Positions 17,375-26,908 of a stretch of 64,000 nt of DNA are shown here, piece after piece (the first letter of the stretch is position 1; every line of letters starts with the position of its first letter). The position numbers and the translations under genes are program-made. This DNA comes from an uncultured Clostridia bacterium (GTDB lineage: Bacteria > Bacillota > Clostridia > Christensenellales > UBA1242): the NCBI GenBank assembly GCA_934747775.1, contig CAKVHA010000007.1:1-64000 (forward strand). The letters are read 5' to 3'. The notes beneath the pieces were generated by a model. That model saw nothing but the letters and a program-made list of their open reading frames with translations. It had not been told where the DNA came from and did not search any database.

Positions 17375-17394
17375 CATTAATTTAATGTAGCCTT

Positions 17395-17429
17395 AAAAAA
17401 TCCCTAGTACTTTTTGCTAGGGATTTTTA
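17395..17429. terminator. Bidirectional terminator between the permease and ykvI-like genes
   Basis: AAAAAATCCCTAG, 9-nt loop, CTAGGGATTTTT. The stem is flanked by A-run and T-run, serving both convergent genes. Confidence 0.85.
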
Positions 17430-18391
17430 ATTTGAACTTTGGTGCGAATTATTTTATAAATAAATATTAACCCCACAATTCCAGTTATAAAATAAACATA
17501 ATTTACAATAACATTAAAGCCAAGGCACGAAACAACAAAAACCAATAGCAAGTTAACAAGAACATTTAATAGTTTGTTTTCTATAACATCCTTAGAAATG
17601 TTTAGCATAGAATAAATGCAACTAAGTAGCGTTGTAAGCAAACCAAGCCACACCGTAACAACCATAATATAGCCTAGCACCCTACTCTCGTTAAACGCAA
17701 AAGTAATAAGCGGCATTATGCTAGAAAAAATGTCTGTTTTTGAAAACATTATTGTAAAGCTAATTAGTAAAATTAAAATTGTAATTATAGCTGCCGAAAT
17801 TGCACTGGCGGTTTTAATTTGTTTTGATGTGTAATTTTTGCCAACGCTAATTAAAAACATTGCGACAGTGAGAAAATTAAACGAAATATATCCTGCAACA
17901 TTTACAAAACTAAGCACTGGCGAATTTATTGTTTGAAAATTAATGCTTGTTCCAAACTGGTTTAAACCAAACAAAATAAGCACAACAAACGACACAAATA
18001 GCATTGGGGATACTATAAAATTAAGTTTTTTTATTCCCTTAACACCCATTAGCAAAAACACACCAGCAATTGCAAGATTTATGGCTAAAAAATGCGGAAT
18101 TGAAAGCATTTGACCTATTACCTTATTGCCAGCAAGCGTACTGCCGCTTAAAAACGCCAATGTGGAATACAAAAGCATTTTATAAGGTTTTTTTAGTTTA
18201 AAATTGCCAGCATATTTGCCTATGTACAAGCATTGCTTTATTAACACAAACATAACTATTCCTGTTGCAACTGCGCTAGGAATGGCAAGGTAGCCAAATC
18301 TACAAAAATATCTTGCTATCTCTTTTCCACTTGCAAAACCCGCACCCACTATGCTTGCTACAATAAAAAAAATTAATCCGCACACTTTCAT
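17417..18391 (-). CDS. YkvI-family membrane transporter
   Basis: 324 aa with about ten hydrophobic helices. The first helix reads ASIVGAGFASGKEIARYF, characteristic of the COG3949/YkvI branch of the APC (LeuT-fold) superfamily. Substrate unknown. There is no clear Shine-Dalgarno before ATG 18391. It follows the dnaG-rpoD-trmK-zinc-ribbon operon by 38 bp and may be its last cistron, but a promoter in the short A/T-rich gap is possible. Confidence 0.85.
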   Translation of the reverse strand: MKVCGLIFFIVASIVGAGFASGKEIARYFCRFGYLAIPSAVATGIVMFVLIKQCLYIGKYAGNFKLKKPYKMLLYSTLAFLSGSTLAGNKVIGQMLSIPHFLAINLAIAGVFLLMGVKGIKKLNFIVSPMLFVSFVVLILFGLNQFGTSINFQTINSPVLSFVNVAGYISFNFLTVAMFLISVGKNYTSKQIKTASAISAAIITILILLISFTIMFSKTDIFSSIMPLITFAFNESRVLGYIMVVTVWLGLLTTLLSCIYSMLNISKDVIENKLLNVLVNLLLVFVVSCLGFNVIVNYVYFITGIVGLIFIYKIIRTKVQIKNP

Positions 18392-18429
18392 ATTTAATAA
18401 TATGATTTAAAGTGTACGGATATTATAAA

Positions 18430-19122
18430 TTAATTTTTGTAAATTAATCTGCCGCAATGTTCACAAGTAATATAGCCATCGCTGTTTAGTTTGTTAAGTT
18501 TGCTGCTGGCAAGTTCCATACGGCAACCATAACAAGTTTTTCCGTCTAATAAAGGCACAAAAACTGGGAAAATATTATCAGCTTTCATTGTTTTATATTT
18601 TTCCAACAAAGCTGGTTCTATGTCTTTTTCTAAAGCTTTGCGTTGTGCTTTAAGTTCGTTGATTTTTGGCTCTACGGCGCTAATAGATTTTTCGTAGTTT
18701 TCTTTACTAGATTTGTAGCGTCCACGCGCTTTTATAACATTGTTTTTAGTAACTTCAAAGTCTTTTAATAATTGTTTTGCTTTGTTTATAAAAATGTTAA
18801 GATTACGCTCTATCATATATAGGTCACTACTCAAAGCGTTAATTTGGCTGTATGCTTCCCTAAACTCTTCTTCGGACTTATAATCTGCCTTAGCTGTTAG
18901 CTTTTGAACCTTGTTTACATTATCTTCGTAGTTCTTTTTTAAATTAAGATACTCTTCAATAATTTTTCCAGCCTTAACTTCCAAGCCATTACTAACATTT
19001 TGTGCGTCTTTTACATACGCCATCATTTTGTTCATAACTTCTTTTTCTTCGCTAGCGTTAACTTGACGATTAAGTTTTTTAAGTTCCATATCAATTTTTT
19101 GATATTGCAAAATTTCTTTCAT
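18430..19122 (-). CDS. Coiled-coil C4 zinc-ribbon protein (zf-RING_7/DUF164 type)
   Basis: 230 aa. Long helical coiled coil for residues 1-190, then a C-terminal zinc ribbon CYGCRMEL...CEHCGRLIY. This architecture matches bacterial DUF164 proteins, of uncertain nucleic-acid-related function, often found beside trmK and rpoD. GGGGGA ribosome-binding site; overlaps trmK by 32 bp. The Nif3/YqfO gene usual at this place in Firmicutes is absent. Confidence 0.88.
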   Translation of the reverse strand: MKEILQYQKIDMELKKLNRQVNASEEKEVMNKMMAYVKDAQNVSNGLEVKAGKIIEEYLNLKKNYEDNVNKVQKLTAKADYKSEEEFREAYSQINALSSDLYMIERNLNIFINKAKQLLKDFEVTKNNVIKARGRYKSSKENYEKSISAVEPKINELKAQRKALEKDIEPALLEKYKTMKADNIFPVFVPLLDGKTCYGCRMELASSKLNKLNSDGYITCEHCGRLIYKN

Positions 19123-19801
19123 TTATTTTCCCCCATTTTTTGTAGGCTTTTTTAATTTGTTTTAGTTGTTTTTTAACTGCCAAACGTTTAAAGAATGGCG
19201 CTTTTGTAATAATATTGTTGCATCTTTTATCTAAAAAGTCAAGATACTCTAAAAAATCGTGACTTTTACTTTCAAAATTTGTAACACCAAACTGCAAATA
19301 AAATGCGGATATATGCTGTTTTTTGTTGGTTTTTATAACTTTTAAAACATTATAAAACATATGCCTATCTTTTACAATTTGGTCTTTTATAATATTGTAG
19401 CCGTGACTAACTAAAAACTTTTTTAATGCTATTTCATTGTTTTGTGGCTGCAACACAAAGTCCGAAATATTTGTGGTGTTGTTTGAAAGTATTTTAATTA
19501 TTTCCAAACCACCCATTCCAGAAATAACAACTTCTTCAATGTTGTGTTCCGGCTTTATTGCTTGCAAGCCATCTGCCACCGCGTAATCAAAGTTGTAACC
19601 GTGTTTTGTAAGTAATATTACAGCCTTTTGCACACTAGGTTCGCTAATGTCGCTAACAAACGCGTAGTCTATAAGTCCGCTTGCAAACAAGTCGTCTATA
19701 AGTTTTCCGTGGTCGCAACCAATATCTGCCACCCTACGCTTAGAAACATAGCGTTTTATTTTTGCTAGCCTTGGTGACAAAGTTTCTAGCCTAGTCGTCA
19801 T
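19091..19801 (-). CDS. trmK: tRNA (adenine22-N1)-methyltransferase TrmK
   Basis: 236 aa, family length. SAM-binding Rossmann motif VADIGCDHGKLIDDL near residues 24-38, then VVISGMGGLEIIKIL and FVLQPQNNEIALKKFL, the catalytic-domain signatures of TrmK/YqfN. It makes m1A22 in tRNA. The start codon lies inside the end of rpoD (11-bp overlap), as in the conserved dnaG-rpoD-trmK arrangement. Confidence 0.93.
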   Translation of the reverse strand: MTTRLETLSPRLAKIKRYVSKRRVADIGCDHGKLIDDLFASGLIDYAFVSDISEPSVQKAVILLTKHGYNFDYAVADGLQAIKPEHNIEEVVISGMGGLEIIKILSNNTTNISDFVLQPQNNEIALKKFLVSHGYNIIKDQIVKDRHMFYNVLKVIKTNKKQHISAFYLQFGVTNFESKSHDFLEYLDFLDKRCNNIITKAPFFKRLAVKKQLKQIKKAYKKWGKINERNFAISKN

Positions 19802-20849
19802 TAAAGTCCTGCAACTTTTTACTACGACTTGGGTTTCTAAGTTTTCTTAGCGCTTTAGCTTCAATCTGACGAATACGCTCTCTGGTTACATTAAACTCTT
19901 TACCCACTTCTTCTAGGGTACGTGGGTGGTTGTCGTCTAGACCATAGCGAAGTCTAATAACCTTTTGTTCACGCGGAGTAAGTGTTTCAATAACAGCCAT
20001 AAGTTGGGCTTTTAAAATGTCTTGAGCGGCACTGTCGGTAGGAGTTTTCATACTCTCATCTTCAACAAAGTCACTTATTTTGCTTTCATCTTCTTCGCCA
20101 ACTGGGCTTTCTAGCGAGATTGGGTCTAGGGCGATTTTTTGAATTTCGTTTACACGTTGTTCGGTTATGCCCATTCTTTCGGCAATTTCGGCATTAGATG
20201 GGTCACGGCCTAATTCTTGAGTAAGTTGTTTTGAAACACGCGACAACTTATGAATTGTTTCTACCATATGCACTGGAATACGAATAATACGTGCTTGGTC
20301 GGCAATTGCACGAGTTATGGCTTGACGAATCCACCAAGTAGCGTAGGTTGAAAACCTAAAACCTTTTGTAAAGTCAAATTTTTCTACTGCTTTAAATAAT
20401 CCTAGGTTTCCTTCTTGTATTAAATCCAAAAAGTGCATACTGCTGCGGTTTACATATTTTTTTGCAATACTAACCACAAGTTTTAGGTTGCGTTCGCAAA
20501 GTTCGTCTTTTGCGGCTTTATCACCTTCCAAAATACGTTTTGCTAGTTCCACTTCTTGCTCGCTTGTAAGTAGTTTTACCGAGCCAATGTCTTTTAGATA
20601 CATTTTTACAGGGTCATCTACTTTAACATTAGAGATAATATCCTTAAACTCTTCGTCCTTAATAATTTCTTCGTCTAGGCTTTCTACTGTTACGCCTTCT
20701 TTTTGGAACATATCTATAATGTCTTTTAGTTCGTCGCTAGATAGATCGTATTCAATAAGTTTTGTTCCTAATTCTTCTTCTGTTATGCTGCCGCGCTTTT
20801 TTGCGGCTTTAAGCAAATTTTGCACATCTTTTTGTAGTTTTTCTTCCAT
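19791..20849 (-). CDS. rpoD: RNA polymerase primary sigma factor RpoD/SigA
   Basis: 352 aa. Short acidic region 1.1-like N-terminus, region 1.2 (DPVKMYLKDIGSVKLLT), region 2 (DLIQEGNLGLFKAVEKFDF then FSTYATWWIRQAITRA), region 3, and region 4 (TLEEVGKEFNVTRERIRQIEAKALRKLR). Housekeeping sigma factor; consistent with the TTGACA/TATAAT promoters throughout the window. 10 bp after dnaG, with AAAGGGGA as start site. Confidence 0.97.
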   Translation of the reverse strand: MEEKLQKDVQNLLKAAKKRGSITEEELGTKLIEYDLSSDELKDIIDMFQKEGVTVESLDEEIIKDEEFKDIISNVKVDDPVKMYLKDIGSVKLLTSEQEVELAKRILEGDKAAKDELCERNLKLVVSIAKKYVNRSSMHFLDLIQEGNLGLFKAVEKFDFTKGFRFSTYATWWIRQAITRAIADQARIIRIPVHMVETIHKLSRVSKQLTQELGRDPSNAEIAERMGITEQRVNEIQKIALDPISLESPVGEEDESKISDFVEDESMKTPTDSAAQDILKAQLMAVIETLTPREQKVIRLRYGLDDNHPRTLEEVGKEFNVTRERIRQIEAKALRKLRNPSRSKKLQDFNDD

Positions 20850-20859
20850 AAGTTCCCCT

Positions 20860-22626
20860 TTATTTTTTCAACCTTAAAGTTATTTCGTTCAGTTGTTTTG
20901 TGAGTTGTTTTCGCTCTTCCATATCGTTGGTTGAACGAAGTTTGTTTATTAAATCTTGTTGGCGTTGTTTTAGTCCAATGCTAACAAATGTTTTTACACA
21001 GTCTAAGTAATAGCGCTCGTTGTCGTCGCTATCTAAAATTTCAAAAGCAATTAAGTCCGACAAGTCGCTGTTGTTTTCAACATCAAAGTTGGTGTACATT
21101 GCGCTTATTATTGGCTTTTTGCCTTCTTTATAACAATTTTCTATGTATTCATAAACTTTTAAGTAGTCGCTATTTAGCAGGTTGTCCTTAATATTTTCGT
21201 CCAAAGTTGCGTACTCTTTTTTCTCTAGCAGTGCTTTAAGCACAAACTTAACCGCTTTAACATAGGCATTTTCCCTAAGTTCAACCTTATTTTCTTCTGG
21301 CTTTTTAACTTCTATCACTTCTTCGGTGGTGTTGTTGTTTAAATCCGCTCTAAGAATAGATTTTACAATTCCGCTAAAATCGCTAACCAAGTTTAAGTAA
21401 ATATCTTGTTCGCTTTCGGTTGCAAGCTTTTTAATTACATTAAGCGACTCAGATACAAACATCTTTTTCTCTTCGGGTCTATTTAAATTGTAATCGTTTG
21501 CATATTTTGTTATTAAGTATTCAACCCAATATTTCGCGCCCGATGCAAGCTCGTAAAATGCGTCTTTGCCATACTGGTTTACATACTCGTCGGGGTCTTG
21601 TCCGTTTGGAATTGTCATAACAAACACCTGCAAACCTTCTTTAACCAATATTTCAATACTACGCAAAGTAGCCTTAATGCCCGCTCCGTCGCCATCGAAA
21701 CACAACACAACCTTATCGCAAAAGCGTTTTAATTCTTTGGCGTGAATACCCGTTAGTGCTGTTCCCATTGTGGCAACCGCGTTGCGGATTCCAGACTTAT
21801 ACAAGGCAATTAAGTCCATTTGCCCTTCTACAATTATAATCTCATTAAGTTTTTCTACTTGTTTGCTCTTTTTAACAATGTTTATGCCGTACAAACACTT
21901 GCTCTTGTCAAAAACCAATGTTTGGGCGGTGTTTCTGTACTTTGCAAAATCCGCTTTTTCTAGTATTCGTGCAGAAAAGCCAATTACATTGCCATAGGTG
22001 TTAATAAGTGGGAAAATTAGCCTTTTTGCATAACAATCGTACAATTTTCCTTCGCTGTTACGCTCACAAACACCAGCATCCACCATTTCTTGTGCGGTGT
22101 AACCAAGTTTTGATAAATACCCCACAACTTCGTTCCAACCAAGGCTATATCCTAGCCCAAACGCGGTTATTATATCGCTGTCCACATTGCGTTTTGTAAG
22201 ATACTCTAACGCAACCCTACCTTCTGGCTTGCGCAAATTTTCAAAATAATATTTTGCCGTATCGCGCAACAACTGATAGATTCGGTCAACTTTTTTCTTT
22301 TTCTCCGCAATACCATTATCAACTGTAAACTCTGGCATTTCCATTCCTGCGTAATCGGCTAAGGTTTTGCACGCGTCGTAAAAGTCAACATTATCGTACT
22401 TTTCTATAAACTTTATTACATCGCCACTTGCGCCACACCCAAAGCAGTGATAAAACTGCTCATACTCATTAACCGCAAAAGACGGCGTTTTTTCGTAGTG
22501 AAACGGGCAACAAGCCCAATATGTTTTGCCTTTACGCTGTAAGGTTAGATACTTTGAAATGGTGCTAACAATATCATTGCTATTTTTTAGTTTTTCAATC
22601 CACTCTTGCGAAAAACCCTTGTCCAT
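20860..22626 (-). CDS. dnaG: DNA primase DnaG
   Basis: 588 aa. N-terminal CHC2 zinc finger (Cys40, His43, Cys61, Cys64), TOPRIM domain (IIVEGQMDLIALYKSG, then CFDGDGAG), and a C-terminal DnaB-interaction region ending in a basic helix. Synthesises RNA primers at the fork. First gene of the dnaG-rpoD-trmK operon, with TAAGGAG start site. Confidence 0.97.
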   Translation of the reverse strand: MDKGFSQEWIEKLKNSNDIVSTISKYLTLQRKGKTYWACCPFHYEKTPSFAVNEYEQFYHCFGCGASGDVIKFIEKYDNVDFYDACKTLADYAGMEMPEFTVDNGIAEKKKKVDRIYQLLRDTAKYYFENLRKPEGRVALEYLTKRNVDSDIITAFGLGYSLGWNEVVGYLSKLGYTAQEMVDAGVCERNSEGKLYDCYAKRLIFPLINTYGNVIGFSARILEKADFAKYRNTAQTLVFDKSKCLYGINIVKKSKQVEKLNEIIIVEGQMDLIALYKSGIRNAVATMGTALTGIHAKELKRFCDKVVLCFDGDGAGIKATLRSIEILVKEGLQVFVMTIPNGQDPDEYVNQYGKDAFYELASGAKYWVEYLITKYANDYNLNRPEEKKMFVSESLNVIKKLATESEQDIYLNLVSDFSGIVKSILRADLNNNTTEEVIEVKKPEENKVELRENAYVKAVKFVLKALLEKKEYATLDENIKDNLLNSDYLKVYEYIENCYKEGKKPIISAMYTNFDVENNSDLSDLIAFEILDSDDNERYYLDCVKTFVSIGLKQRQQDLINKLRSTNDMEERKQLTKQLNEITLRLKK

Positions 22627-22817
22627 TTTTTCTCCTTAAATACATTTTCTTACACCTATTTATACAAAATAACTTTTAATTTTCCTTTATTTTTTTTATT
22701 AATTACACATATTATTTAGGTATTTGGGCTTTTTCATTAAAAAAAATACCGTTGTGTAACAATATCTTTCGCATTGGCAAATATTTTTGAATCGCAAGGC
22801 TAAATTTCATTATAAAC

Positions 22818-22847
22818 AAAAAAGAAAAGCCGTATTGACTTTTCATT
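22818..22847 (-). terminator. Terminator of tRNA-Arg
   Basis: Minus strand: GAAAAG, 9-nt loop, CTTTTC and TTTTTG, just after the tRNA CCA end. The rest of 22627-22855 is A/T-rich and likely holds the dnaG promoter (TATAAAT box near 22660). Confidence 0.7.
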
Positions 22848-22855
22848 TTGATAAA

Positions 22856-22932
22856 TGGTGTGAGTGGGCGGAGTCGAACCGCCGGCGTTTCGCTTAGGAG
22901 GCGAACCCTCTATCCTACTGAGGTACACCCAC
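22856..22932 (-). tRNA. tRNA-Arg (anticodon CCT)
   Basis: 77 nt with encoded CCA. Acceptor GTGGGTG pairs with CACTCAC (one G-U). D arm CCTC/GAGG, anticodon stem TTCGC/GCGAA with loop CTCCTAA (anticodon CCT, reads AGG), T arm GGCGG-TTCGACT-CCGCC, discriminator A. Confidence 0.95.
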
Positions 22933-22986
22933 ATAAAAAATTGCGGTTGTTTTTAAAATTAAAACACAACCTAATATGACCTTTGA

Positions 22987-23015
22987 AGTATAACACAACG
23001 GGCGGTTTTTGACAA
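22987..23015 (-). promoter_or_regulatory. Promoter of tRNA-Arg
   Basis: Minus strand: TTGTCA, 17-bp spacer, TATACT, about 50 bp before the tRNA. A GGTTGT hairpin lies in the leader. Confidence 0.65.
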
Positions 23016-23148
23016 ACAATTATGGTGGATTTTAAAAAGTTTGTGGACGTTTAAATAGCAAAGTAAATATAATTAATAACAGCACAATAAAAGAAAAAAT
23101 ATTGTATACAACTTGCGTACAAAATTTACATACGTTGAAATTGTTATA

Positions 23149-23211
23149 TTAAAGTTTTGGAATTATAAACATTGCCAACAACATTACAGCTAAAAATGCT
23201 TCCGCACACAT
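23149..23211 (-). CDS. Putative 20-aa hydrophobic micropeptide
   Basis: ATG at 23211 with a strong AAGGGGAG site 8 nt upstream and an extended -10 box (TGATATAAT) about 27 bp upstream of the start codon. The 20-codon product is almost entirely hydrophobic, a single short membrane helix (AFLAVMLLAMFII) ending in PKL. It stands alone in a gap otherwise empty of genes. Could be a small membrane protein or a type I toxin-like peptide; no known family recognised. Too short for routine gene callers. Confidence 0.5.
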   Translation of the reverse strand: MCAEAFLAVMLLAMFIIPKL

Positions 23212-23526
23212 ATTTGTTTCTCCCCTTTTTTAAACATTATATCACAGCAAAACAAGTTTGTGAATAGTGAATTTTTGAGTTGATTAATTTTTTTAGCGAA
23301 TTAGAATAGCAATTTAAAATATTTCAAGATTAACATATTACTTTTTGAACACAATACAGTGTCGCTTCATAAGAGCATTACGGTGTTATTTAATGGTGTT
23401 TCATATCAACAAGTTTTAGTTTTATAGGTGTGTATTTTAAAACAATATGGCCAAGCAAAAAGTGGCAAAAACAAATGAATTTTGTTGATCTAAAAAATGC
23501 GGACAAAATAAATTTACAATATCTGC

Positions 23527-23555
23527 TTGCAAAATACGCCCATATTAAGTAAAAT
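23527..23555 (+). promoter_or_regulatory. Promoter of the RsmF-like gene
   Basis: TTGCAA, 17-bp spacer, TAAAAT, just before AAGGA and the ATG at 23577. The remaining gap 23212-23526 shows no supported gene. Confidence 0.5.
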
Positions 23556-23576
23556 ACTAGAAAATAAGGATACAAA

Positions 23577-24944
23577 ATGGAATTACCAAATAATTTTTTA
23601 AACCGAATGAAAGAAATGCTTGGCGACGACTACAACGCGTTTTTACAATCATACGAAAGTGAAAATAAAATGGGGCTACGCTTTAATCCGCTTAAAAACA
23701 CAAGCGGAATTTTTAGTGATCTAAAGCCAATACCTTGGGCAAAATATGGCTACTATTACACCGACGACTTAAAACCTGGAAAAAGCGTGTGGCACGACCT
23801 TGGACTGTACTACATTCAAGAACCAAGCGCTATGAGTGTGGCAAGCATTTTAGCCCCAAAACCAACTGATTATGTGCTAGACCTATGCGCTGCACCCGGT
23901 GGAAAAAGCACGCAAATTGCAGCACTTATGGAAAACCGCGGACTACTAATATCCAACGAAATCATCGCAAAACGCGCACTAATTTTAGCGGACAACATTG
24001 CTAGACTTGGCTTTTCAAACACGGTTGTAACAAACGAAACACCAGATAATATTGCAGCCAAGTTTGATGGTTTTTTTGATAAAGTGCTAGTTGACGCGCC
24101 TTGCTCTGGCGAAGGAATGTTTAGAAAAAATCCAGAAGCAACAACCGAATGGAGCGAACAAAATGTGGCTATGTGTGCTGAAAGGCAACTAAACATTTTA
24201 AACACCATAAAAAACACACTAAAACAAAACGGCATACTAGTGTACTCTACTTGCACATTTTCAGCTCAAGAAAACGAGCAAGTTATTGAAAAGTTTTTAC
24301 AACAAAACCCAAACTATAAACTTTTAGACATAGACCACACACATTTTTCTTGTGGACTAATTAAAAACACCGAAACTGGACTAAAAGACATAACAAAAAC
24401 AGTACGAATTTTTCCACATATTACAGGTGGCGAAGGTCACTATGTGGCAAAAATGATAAAAACCGATGAAAGTGACGACAACTCAAAGCCATTAAAGCAA
24501 AACATAGACAAAAAGTCGCTTGAAGTGCTAAACGCATTTTTTAAACAAACCAAAATAACTTTGCCTATCGGAACATATTTAAATTTTAACAACCACATTT
24601 ATATATGCCCAGCTGCCACCCCTAATTTGGACAAACTAAAAATTCAACTTGCGGGACTATATTTAGGCGAAATTGACAAAAACAAAAACTTTATACCTAG
24701 CCATAATCTTGCACTATCAACGGGATTTAACAACAACTTTAACCAACCAATTTGCAACAAAACACTAGAACTTAATGACAAAGAATTTGCTGACTACATA
24801 AGCGGACTTACGATTTCAACATCTTCCCCCCTTGTTGGCTGGACACTACTAACACACAACGAAAACCCAATCGGCTGGGGTAAAATTTCAGGCGGTCAAA
24901 TTAAAAACCACTATCCAAAACATTTACGTAGAAATATAACTTAA
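23577..24944 (+). CDS. RsmF-like rRNA cytosine-C5 methyltransferase (NOL1/NOP2/Sun)
   Basis: 455 aa. N-terminal PUA-like/NusB-less region, then the methyltransferase core: SAM motif LDLCAAPGGKSTQ, catalytic motif DAPCSGEGMFRKNPEA, and a second active Cys in YSTCTFSAQENE. A C-terminal RsmF-type RNA-binding extension (about 330-455) ends HYPKHLRR. Predicted to make m5C in rRNA (RsmF group); the exact site is not determinable. Monocistronic. Confidence 0.9.
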   Translation: MELPNNFLNRMKEMLGDDYNAFLQSYESENKMGLRFNPLKNTSGIFSDLKPIPWAKYGYYYTDDLKPGKSVWHDLGLYYIQEPSAMSVASILAPKPTDYVLDLCAAPGGKSTQIAALMENRGLLISNEIIAKRALILADNIARLGFSNTVVTNETPDNIAAKFDGFFDKVLVDAPCSGEGMFRKNPEATTEWSEQNVAMCAERQLNILNTIKNTLKQNGILVYSTCTFSAQENEQVIEKFLQQNPNYKLLDIDHTHFSCGLIKNTETGLKDITKTVRIFPHITGGEGHYVAKMIKTDESDDNSKPLKQNIDKKSLEVLNAFFKQTKITLPIGTYLNFNNHIYICPAATPNLDKLKIQLAGLYLGEIDKNKNFIPSHNLALSTGFNNNFNQPICNKTLELNDKEFADYISGLTISTSSPLVGWTLLTHNENPIGWGKISGGQIKNHYPKHLRRNIT

Positions 24945-24974
24945 AAATTGTCTATATGATTTATAAATTAACTA

Positions 24975-25003
24975 TTTACTAAATTTTAGATTATTGATAT
25001 AAT
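24975..25003 (+). promoter_or_regulatory. Promoter of folD
   Basis: TTTACT, 17-bp spacer, TATAAT with an extended TG motif; AAGGGAG and the folD ATG follow. Confidence 0.65.
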
Positions 25004-25026
25004 AGCTTTTAAAAGGGAGAAATTAT

Positions 25027-25905
25027 ATGAAAGAACCACTAATTTTAGACGGAAAAGCAACATCCAAAAAGATTGAAGCGCAATTAAAAGAGCGTGTGGA
25101 AGCGCTTAAAAAGAAACTTGATTTTGTGCCAAAACTTGCAACAATTATTGTTGGCGATTTTGCTCCGTCGGTGACTTATGTAAATATGAAGCGTAAAGCG
25201 TGCGAGCGTGTAGGACTTGAAAGCCTTATTATTGAAATGCCAGAAAGCACAACAACCGAACAACTAGAAAAGAAAATTAAAGAACTTAATGCGAACAAAA
25301 CCATATGTGGAATACTTTTGCAACACCCTGTTACTAAGCAAATAGACGAAAGAAAATGTTTTGACACTATCGCATTAGAAAAAGATGTAGACGGTGTAAA
25401 TTCGGCATCATATGGCGGAGTCGTTATGGGGCTAAACAATTACAAGAGTGCTACTCCACTTGGAATAATGACCTTATTAAAAGAATATAACATAGAACTT
25501 AGCGGAAAACACGCGGTTGTTGTGGGCAGAAGCCCAATACTAGGCAAGCCAATTTCGGCACTACTTTTAAACGAAGATTGCACGGTTACTGTTTGCCACC
25601 GCAAAACCAAAAACTTGCCAGAGATTTTAAAAACTGCCGACATTGTTGTGGGTGCCGTGGGCAAGCCAAACTTTATTAAAGCCGACTGGATAAAGACAGG
25701 CACTGTGCTTGTGGACGCTGGATACAACGAAGGAAATGTGGGCGACATTGATATGGAAAACTGCAAACACAAAGCAAGTGCTTACACCCCTGTTCCCGGT
25801 GGTGTTGGTCCAATGACTATTGTTTCACTAATGTCACAAACTGTTGACGCTGCCGAAAAAATTGCTAATAAGGAGTATCTTAGGCACTTCGGACTTGAAA
25901 AATAA
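25027..25905 (+). CDS. folD: FolD methylenetetrahydrofolate dehydrogenase/cyclohydrolase
   Basis: 292 aa, usual length. Substrate motif YVNMKRKACERVG with the catalytic Lys, GILLQHPVTKQID, the Rossmann nucleotide motif GRSPILGKPISALLL, and the C-terminal PVPGGVGPMT signature. Interconverts 5,10-methylene- and 10-formyl-tetrahydrofolate in one-carbon metabolism. Own extended -10 promoter and a following terminator. Confidence 0.97.
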   Translation: MKEPLILDGKATSKKIEAQLKERVEALKKKLDFVPKLATIIVGDFAPSVTYVNMKRKACERVGLESLIIEMPESTTTEQLEKKIKELNANKTICGILLQHPVTKQIDERKCFDTIALEKDVDGVNSASYGGVVMGLNNYKSATPLGIMTLLKEYNIELSGKHAVVVGRSPILGKPISALLLNEDCTVTVCHRKTKNLPEILKTADIVVGAVGKPNFIKADWIKTGTVLVDAGYNEGNVGDIDMENCKHKASAYTPVPGGVGPMTIVSLMSQTVDAAEKIANKEYLRHFGLEK

Positions 25906-25914
25906 TTAATAATA

Positions 25915-25964
25915 AAAACCACTTTTAAAGCCAATAAAAAGGCAAATTTAAAGCGGTTTTTTTA
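25915..25964 (+). terminator. Terminator of folD
   Basis: AAACCACTTTTAAAGCC pairs with GGCAAATTTAAAGCGGTTT, followed by TTTT. Confidence 0.8.
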
Positions 25965-25992
25965 TTTAACCACTTATAACACTGTTTTTTAT

Positions 25993-26021
25993 TTTACAAA
26001 TTTAAACATATATGTTATATT
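25993..26021 (+). promoter_or_regulatory. Promoter of the membrane protein pair
   Basis: TTTACA, 17-bp spacer, TATATT, followed by AGGAGA and a TTG start at 26054. Confidence 0.6.
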
Positions 26022-26053
26022 GTGATTAATATTATATTTTTAGGAGAACTAAT

Positions 26054-26908
26054 TTGGAAAATAATCCTAACAACAAATTAGAACAACAGAAAGTTCTGAA
26101 CACTGAAAACACAACCACCACTCCAAGAGTCGAAACTGGTGGCAGTACTGAAAACAAAACCAGCAATAGCGTACAAAGTAATAGCGAAACACGAAAAGAA
26201 AGTCAAAACATAAACGTGGAAGAAAAACCACAAAATGAGATTGACAAGCTTACAAAATACTACAATCTAAAACAAGATAAGCCGCGTGCCAACGCAATTG
26301 TTTTAATGGTTTTAAGTATTGTAGCTATGGTAGCGAGCATTGTAATCGGATTATATTTTACAGTGTTTCTTGCGGCAAGTGTTTTTGGATTTGATACTGG
26401 CAAGCTGTTTGACAAAGGCATAAACACACTTACTTTTGGTCTATCGGGTTTAATGGGAGCAATATTGTACATTGTAGGTGGCACGGCGATAATTTTATTA
26501 ATTGCAATTACTTACACATATGCGCTTGGATATTTTAAGTTGTTTAAAAACCTTACAAAAACAAAAAATCAGCCATATTATGTTGCGGCATTTAACGGCA
26601 CACTAATACAATCTTGCATTTGGTATTTTATACTTTTTGCTTTGTCTATGGTGCTAACTTTAATTACTATTAGCGACAAAAGTCTCACAATTAGCCTAAT
26701 TATGTTTGTTGTGCTTACCGCAATAACTCTTGTGTTGTTGGTTGATGTTGTGGTTGAGTTAATAATTGGACGTGTAAAATATTCAAAACTTGCCGATCAA
26801 GAATTAAAAACCGCAATTAAAAAAGAAGCTCACGATCGTTACAAATTGTATTTGTTTAAAAACGGCAGCAGAATTGAAAAAAGAAAAACAAGAAAGAGGT
26901 GGTTTTAA
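26054..26908 (+). CDS. Multipass membrane protein with disordered N-terminus
   Basis: 284 aa, TTG start supported by AGGAGA 6 nt upstream. The first ~75 residues are a low-complexity Asn/Thr/Glu/Lys tail. About four membrane helices follow (86-115, 135-160, 190-210, 218-240), then a basic C-terminus (RIEKRKTRKRW). No family recognised. Coupled to the next membrane protein gene (TAATG overlap), so the two products probably work together. Confidence 0.75.
   Translation: MENNPNNKLEQQKVLNTENTTTTPRVETGGSTENKTSNSVQSNSETRKESQNINVEEKPQNEIDKLTKYYNLKQDKPRANAIVLMVLSIVAMVASIVIGLYFTVFLAASVFGFDTGKLFDKGINTLTFGLSGLMGAILYIVGGTAIILLIAITYTYALGYFKLFKNLTKTKNQPYYVAAFNGTLIQSCIWYFILFALSMVLTLITISDKSLTISLIMFVVLTAITLVLLVDVVVELIIGRVKYSKLADQELKTAIKKEAHDRYKLYLFKNGSRIEKRKTRKRWF

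Noticed and set aside
23390..23575. Minus-strand 61-codon frame upstream of the RsmF-like gene
   Set aside because: Overlaps the promoter region, has no Shine-Dalgarno and odd composition.
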